Origin: Acidimicrobiaceae bacterium
GTDB lineage: Bacteria; Actinomycetota; Acidimicrobiia; Acidimicrobiales; Palsa-688
Length of the DNA stretch: 7,773 nucleotides
Direction: 5' to 3'
NCBI GenBank assembly: GCA_003156795.1
Contig: PMHU01000289.1
Span: 1,279 to 9,051 of the forward strand
A model generated the notes under the pieces. That model ran no database searches and had not been told where the DNA came from. It saw only the letters and a program-made list of their open reading frames with translations. Both the position numbers and the translations under genes were made by a program. This document shows positions 5,404 through 7,773 of this stretch, one piece after another (the first letter of the stretch is position 1; every line of letters starts with the position of its first letter).

Positions 5404-6345
5404 ATGTCACAGCGCTCCCGTAGCCTGCCCCGGCGTTCCTGCCATTCCGTCCCAGGGTCGAGCGAGCGGTTTCTCGCCAAGGCGCCCACTCTGGATGCCG
5501 ACATGTTCTTCCTGGACTTGGAAGACGCGGTGGCCCCCCTCGAGAAGGAGGCGGCCCGGCCCAAGGTCGTCGCAGCAGTGCGCGAGCAGGATTGGGGCGA
5601 CGCCGTGCTTTGCGTGCGGGTCAACGCGTGGGATACCAAATGGACATACGGCGACGTGATCGAAGTCGTCGGTCAGGCCGGACCCCGCCTCGACGAGATC
5701 ATGCTCCCCAAGGTTCAGAGCGCAGCCCACGTGGTCGCCATGGATCTGCTGCTGACCCAAGTCGAGGTCAATCACGGGCTCCCGCCCGGGCACATCGGCA
5801 TCGAAGCGCAGATCGAGACGGCCCAAGGCTTGATCAACGTCGAAGAGATCTGTGCCGCGTCGCCGCGTCTCGAAACGGTCATCCTGGGACCGGTCGACTT
5901 CTCGGCGTCTATGGGCATGCCCTCGTTGTCGGGCGGGCTTCTCATACCGGAGTATCCGGGCGACTACTTCCACTACGTGTTCATGAAGATCCTTATGGCC
6001 GGTCGGGCCAACGGACTTCAGGTCATCGACGGGCCGTACGTCAAGGTCCGCGATCCCGAGGGTTTCCGCGAGTACGCCGGACGTTCGCAGATCCTCGGCT
6101 TCGACGGGAAGTGGAGCCTCCATCCCGACCAGGTCACCATCCTCAACGAGGTGTTCTCTCCCACCCAGGAGCAGTTCGACAAGGCCCTGAACGTGCTCGA
6201 CAGCTACCGCGAAGCCACCACGCAAGGCGATCGGAAAGGCGCGGTCATGTTCGGCGACGAGATGATCGACGAGGCCTCCCGCAAGGTCGCGGTCACGCTG
6301 GTCTCGCGGGGGGAGCGGGCCGGCATGAAGCGCAGCCAGGCCTGA
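5404..6345 (+). CDS. mcl: Malyl-CoA/beta-methylmalyl-CoA lyase-type enzyme (HpcH/HpaI-CitE family)
   Basis: The likely reaction is Mg-dependent cleavage of beta-methylmalyl-CoA to glyoxylate and propionyl-CoA (and of malyl-CoA to glyoxylate and acetyl-CoA), the last C-C step of the ethylmalonyl-CoA pathway. The 313-residue protein has the CitE-like TIM barrel with family landmarks: RRSCHSVPGSSERFLAKA (10-27), FFLDLEDAV (35-43), Arg72 in VRVNAWDT, Glu138 in EAQIETAQG and Asp165 in LGPVDFSAS (the expected Mg ligands), DGP (209-211), and GFDGKWSLHPDQ (232-243). The DGKWxLHPxQ block and overall length fit the Mcl branch (about 318 residues in Rhodobacter) better than CitE proper. The convergent neighbour is a methylsuccinyl-CoA dehydrogenase-like gene, a preceding step in the same pathway. 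A malyl-CoA thioesterase or a degradative aldolase are alternatives, because the two lyase-type paralogues differ little in motifs. The start is the ATG at 5404, probably leaderless. Confidence 0.85.
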   Translation: MSQRSRSLPRRSCHSVPGSSERFLAKAPTLDADMFFLDLEDAVAPLEKEAARPKVVAAVREQDWGDAVLCVRVNAWDTKWTYGDVIEVVGQAGPRLDEIMLPKVQSAAHVVAMDLLLTQVEVNHGLPPGHIGIEAQIETAQGLINVEEICAASPRLETVILGPVDFSASMGMPSLSGGLLIPEYPGDYFHYVFMKILMAGRANGLQVIDGPYVKVRDPEGFREYAGRSQILGFDGKWSLHPDQVTILNEVFSPTQEQFDKALNVLDSYREATTQGDRKGAVMFGDEMIDEASRKVAVTLVSRGERAGMKRSQA

Positions 6346-6375
6346 GGGCCCAGACGTCAGGGCCCAGACGTCAGG
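6345..6375. repeat. 14-bp tandem direct repeat at the convergent mcl/mcd junction
   Basis: The unit GGGCCCAGACGTCA occurs at 6346-6359 and again at 6360-6373, with matching flanks extending the period-14 region to 6345-6375. The first copy begins at the base after the mcl stop, and the second contains the complement of the TGA stop of the dehydrogenase gene. Each unit carries two 6-bp palindromes, GGGCCC and GACGTC, so the duplication creates foldable RNA on both strands. Confidence 0.9.
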
Positions 6376-6383
6376 CTGGGGCC
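6346..6383. terminator. Possible bidirectional terminator between convergent genes
   Basis: GGGCCC at 6346-6351 can pair with GGGCCC at 6360-6365 around an 8-base loop. Alternatively GGCCCAG (6361-6367) pairs with CTGGGGCC (6376-6383) with one bulge. These are the only strong stems in the convergent junction. No U-tract follows, so the call rests on position and stem strength. Confidence 0.35.
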
Positions 6384-7773
6384 GCGTCGACCAGGCGTCG
6401 GGCGATCACTTTGAGCGCCAGGGTTTCGTCGGCGCCTTCGAATATGGAGAGCACCCGGGCGTCCACGAAATAGCGGCTCACCGGAAACTCCTCCGCGTAC
6501 CCCATGCCCCCGTGGATCTGCATGGCCTCGCGCGCCACCCACTCGGCCGCCCGGCACGCGTAGGCCTTGATCATCGAAGCTTCGAGGGCGCCTTCGCCCT
6601 TGGCCATTAGACGGGCGACCTCGTACATGTATTGGCGCGAGGCCTGGATGATGGCGGCCATGCGCGTCAGCTTCACCTGGGTCAGCTGGTAGTCGCCGAT
6701 CGGTCGCCCGAAGACGACCCTTTCCGAGGCGTAGGAGATCGCCGCTTCGTAGGCCGCCTGCATGACCCCGACGGCTCGCGCCGCAGTCTGCAGACGGCCG
6801 TTCTCGAAGCCTTCCATCTGATAGTAGAAGCCTCGGCCCAGGCCGGCGGCCTCTCCGATCAGGTGATCGGCGGGGACCGCCCACCGGTCGAACGACAGCT
6901 CGTAGGAGTGCATCCCTCGGTATCCGATCGTGTCGATCGGACGCCCTTCCAGGCGACCCCCGCCCGGTTGGGAGAGAACGAACCCGTGCCCGCTCGCCCG
7001 CTCCTTTGGTACCACGAACACCGACAGCCCCCTGTGGGTGAGGCTCCGATCCGGGTCGGTGCGGGCCAGCACCATCAGCACGTCGGCGCGCGCCGCGAAC
7101 GTCGACCACGTCTTGGTGCCGCTGATCTCCCAGTCGCCCGACTCGACGCGGGCCGCGGCAACCGTGATCCCGGCGACGTCTGATCCGAAGTCGGGCTCGG
7201 TCACCGAAACTCCAGCCATGATCTCGCCGGTCGCCAGCCTCGGCAGCCAGCGGCGCTTCTGGTCTTCCGTGCCGCCCCGTAGGAGGGCCCGGGCCAGAAT
7301 TTCGGGACGGGTTATCAGGGACCCACCGGCGCCGAGCGAAGCCCGCGACAACTCCTCGGTCGCCACCACCATTCCCAGGTAGTCGTGCTCGCCGCCCGTG
7401 GCGTAGCCGCCGAACTCCTCGGGGATCGACAGCCCGAAAGCCCCCAGCTCACCCAAGCCGGAGATGATCTCCTCCGGTATGTCGTCGTTGTGGCGGTGGA
7501 TCGATTCGGCGGCCGGCGCGATCTTGTCGTCGGCGAAGCGGCGGAAGGTGTCGGCGACCATTTCGAAGTCGGGGTCGAGGTGACGCGGCCCTGGCTCCCC
7601 GGCCAGCCCGGCCAGCCAGGCGGGGTCTCGATGAGCCGAAACGAAGGGCAGGGCGGCCCGCAAAGCTCCCTCGTCGACCCCCCAGCCGGTCTCCCGTCCG
7701 AGCAGTCGACAGGCCACCGTCCAGACGGCGTCGGCCGCGAACGCGGTCGACAGCCCGGCCTCGACGGATCCGC
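6371..7773 (-). CDS. mcd: Acyl-CoA dehydrogenase, probably (2S)-methylsuccinyl-CoA dehydrogenase, N-terminus outside window
   Basis: The product is an FAD-dependent acyl-CoA dehydrogenase. The best guess is oxidation of (2S)-methylsuccinyl-CoA to mesaconyl-CoA in the ethylmalonyl-CoA pathway. The frame stays open to the right edge: 466 residues are visible, and a GTG at 7717 is in frame but probably internal. Visible parts in order are an extra N-terminal helical segment, the N-terminal ACAD domain from about PDFEMVADTFRRFADDKIAP, VSVTEPDFGSDVAGITV and KTWSTFAARADVLMVLARTDP in the middle domain, GYRGMHSYELSF, then FENGRLQTAARAVGVMQAAYEA and ERVVFGRPIGDYQLTQVKL in the C-terminal domain. QIHGGMGYAEEFPVSRYF and SIFEGADET follow, the latter with the predicted catalytic Glu (codon 6439-6437). 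The extended N-terminus and the tail PVSRxxxDARxLxIFEGAxE resemble Mcd enzymes, which are about 550 residues long. The convergent malyl-CoA lyase gene supports this. A general FadE-type enzyme remains possible. Confidence 0.8.
   Translation of the reverse strand, partial: GSVEAGLSTAFAADAVWTVACRLLGRETGWGVDEGALRAALPFVSAHRDPAWLAGLAGEPGPRHLDPDFEMVADTFRRFADDKIAPAAESIHRHNDDIPEEIISGLGELGAFGLSIPEEFGGYATGGEHDYLGMVVATEELSRASLGAGGSLITRPEILARALLRGGTEDQKRRWLPRLATGEIMAGVSVTEPDFGSDVAGITVAAARVESGDWEISGTKTWSTFAARADVLMVLARTDPDRSLTHRGLSVFVVPKERASGHGFVLSQPGGGRLEGRPIDTIGYRGMHSYELSFDRWAVPADHLIGEAAGLGRGFYYQMEGFENGRLQTAARAVGVMQAAYEAAISYASERVVFGRPIGDYQLTQVKLTRMAAIIQASRQYMYEVARLMAKGEGALEASMIKAYACRAAEWVAREAMQIHGGMGYAEEFPVSRYFVDARVLSIFEGADETLALKVIARRLVDAAPA

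Noticed and set aside
5407..6225. Long open frame of 272 codons antisense to the lyase gene
   Set aside because: The lyase on the plus strand has full family motifs. The antisense frame is a GC-rich shadow with no recognisable domain.
1..7773. CRISPR arrays, insertion sequences, tRNA or rRNA genes, toxin-antitoxin pairs and phage genes
   Set aside because: No regularly spaced repeats, transposase motifs, cloverleaf sequence or matching protein motifs were seen on either strand.

Overview
The window is a gene-dense, GC-rich stretch from what is probably an uncultured or poorly characterised actinobacterium, possibly of the Acidimicrobiia type. Three observations point there: strong GC bias at third codon positions, frequent GTG starts with little Shine-Dalgarno sequence, and a class II fumarase and an acyl-CoA dehydrogenase that read like actinobacterial members. 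This is inference from protein style; no rRNA or other phylogenetic marker is present.

Layout. (1) 1-1067, + strand: the 3' three quarters of a class II fumarase gene (fumC), cut by the window edge. (2) 1068-1179: a short convergent gap with one imperfect hairpin. (3) 1180-2020, - strand: a two-gene unit in which an SRPBCC/AHSA1-domain gene overlaps a downstream ArsR-type regulator gene by 14 bases. (4) 2021-2140: a divergent control region with two copies of the dyad TGCAAC-N6-GTTGCA, 42 bp centre to centre, overlapping plausible promoters for both directions. (5) 2141-6345, + strand: five closely packed genes with gaps of 29, 8, 10 and 21 bases. They encode a ClpP protease subunit with a C-terminal tail, a four-helix membrane protein resembling DUF2269, an unrecognised protein with an eIF2B/MtnA-like region that lacks the MtnA catalytic Asp, a DUF885-type zinc metallopeptidase, and a malyl-CoA/beta-methylmalyl-CoA lyase-type CitE-family enzyme. 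(6) 6346-6370: a tiny convergent gap with a 14-bp tandem duplication. (7) 6371-7773, - strand: an acyl-CoA dehydrogenase with an extended N-terminus, running off the right edge and most like (2S)-methylsuccinyl-CoA dehydrogenase.

How the genes fit together. The lyase and the dehydrogenase catalyse consecutive parts of the ethylmalonyl-CoA pathway of acetyl-CoA assimilation, so their adjacency supports both calls. Fumarase would act on C4 acids downstream of that pathway, although it is encoded in a separate unit. The most interesting regulatory feature is the 2021-2140 region: an ArsR/AHSA1 pair appears to share twin operators with a divergent clpP-led gene string, which suggests that a small-molecule or stress signal could control a ClpP peptidase. 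No mobile element, CRISPR array, tRNA or rRNA gene was seen.
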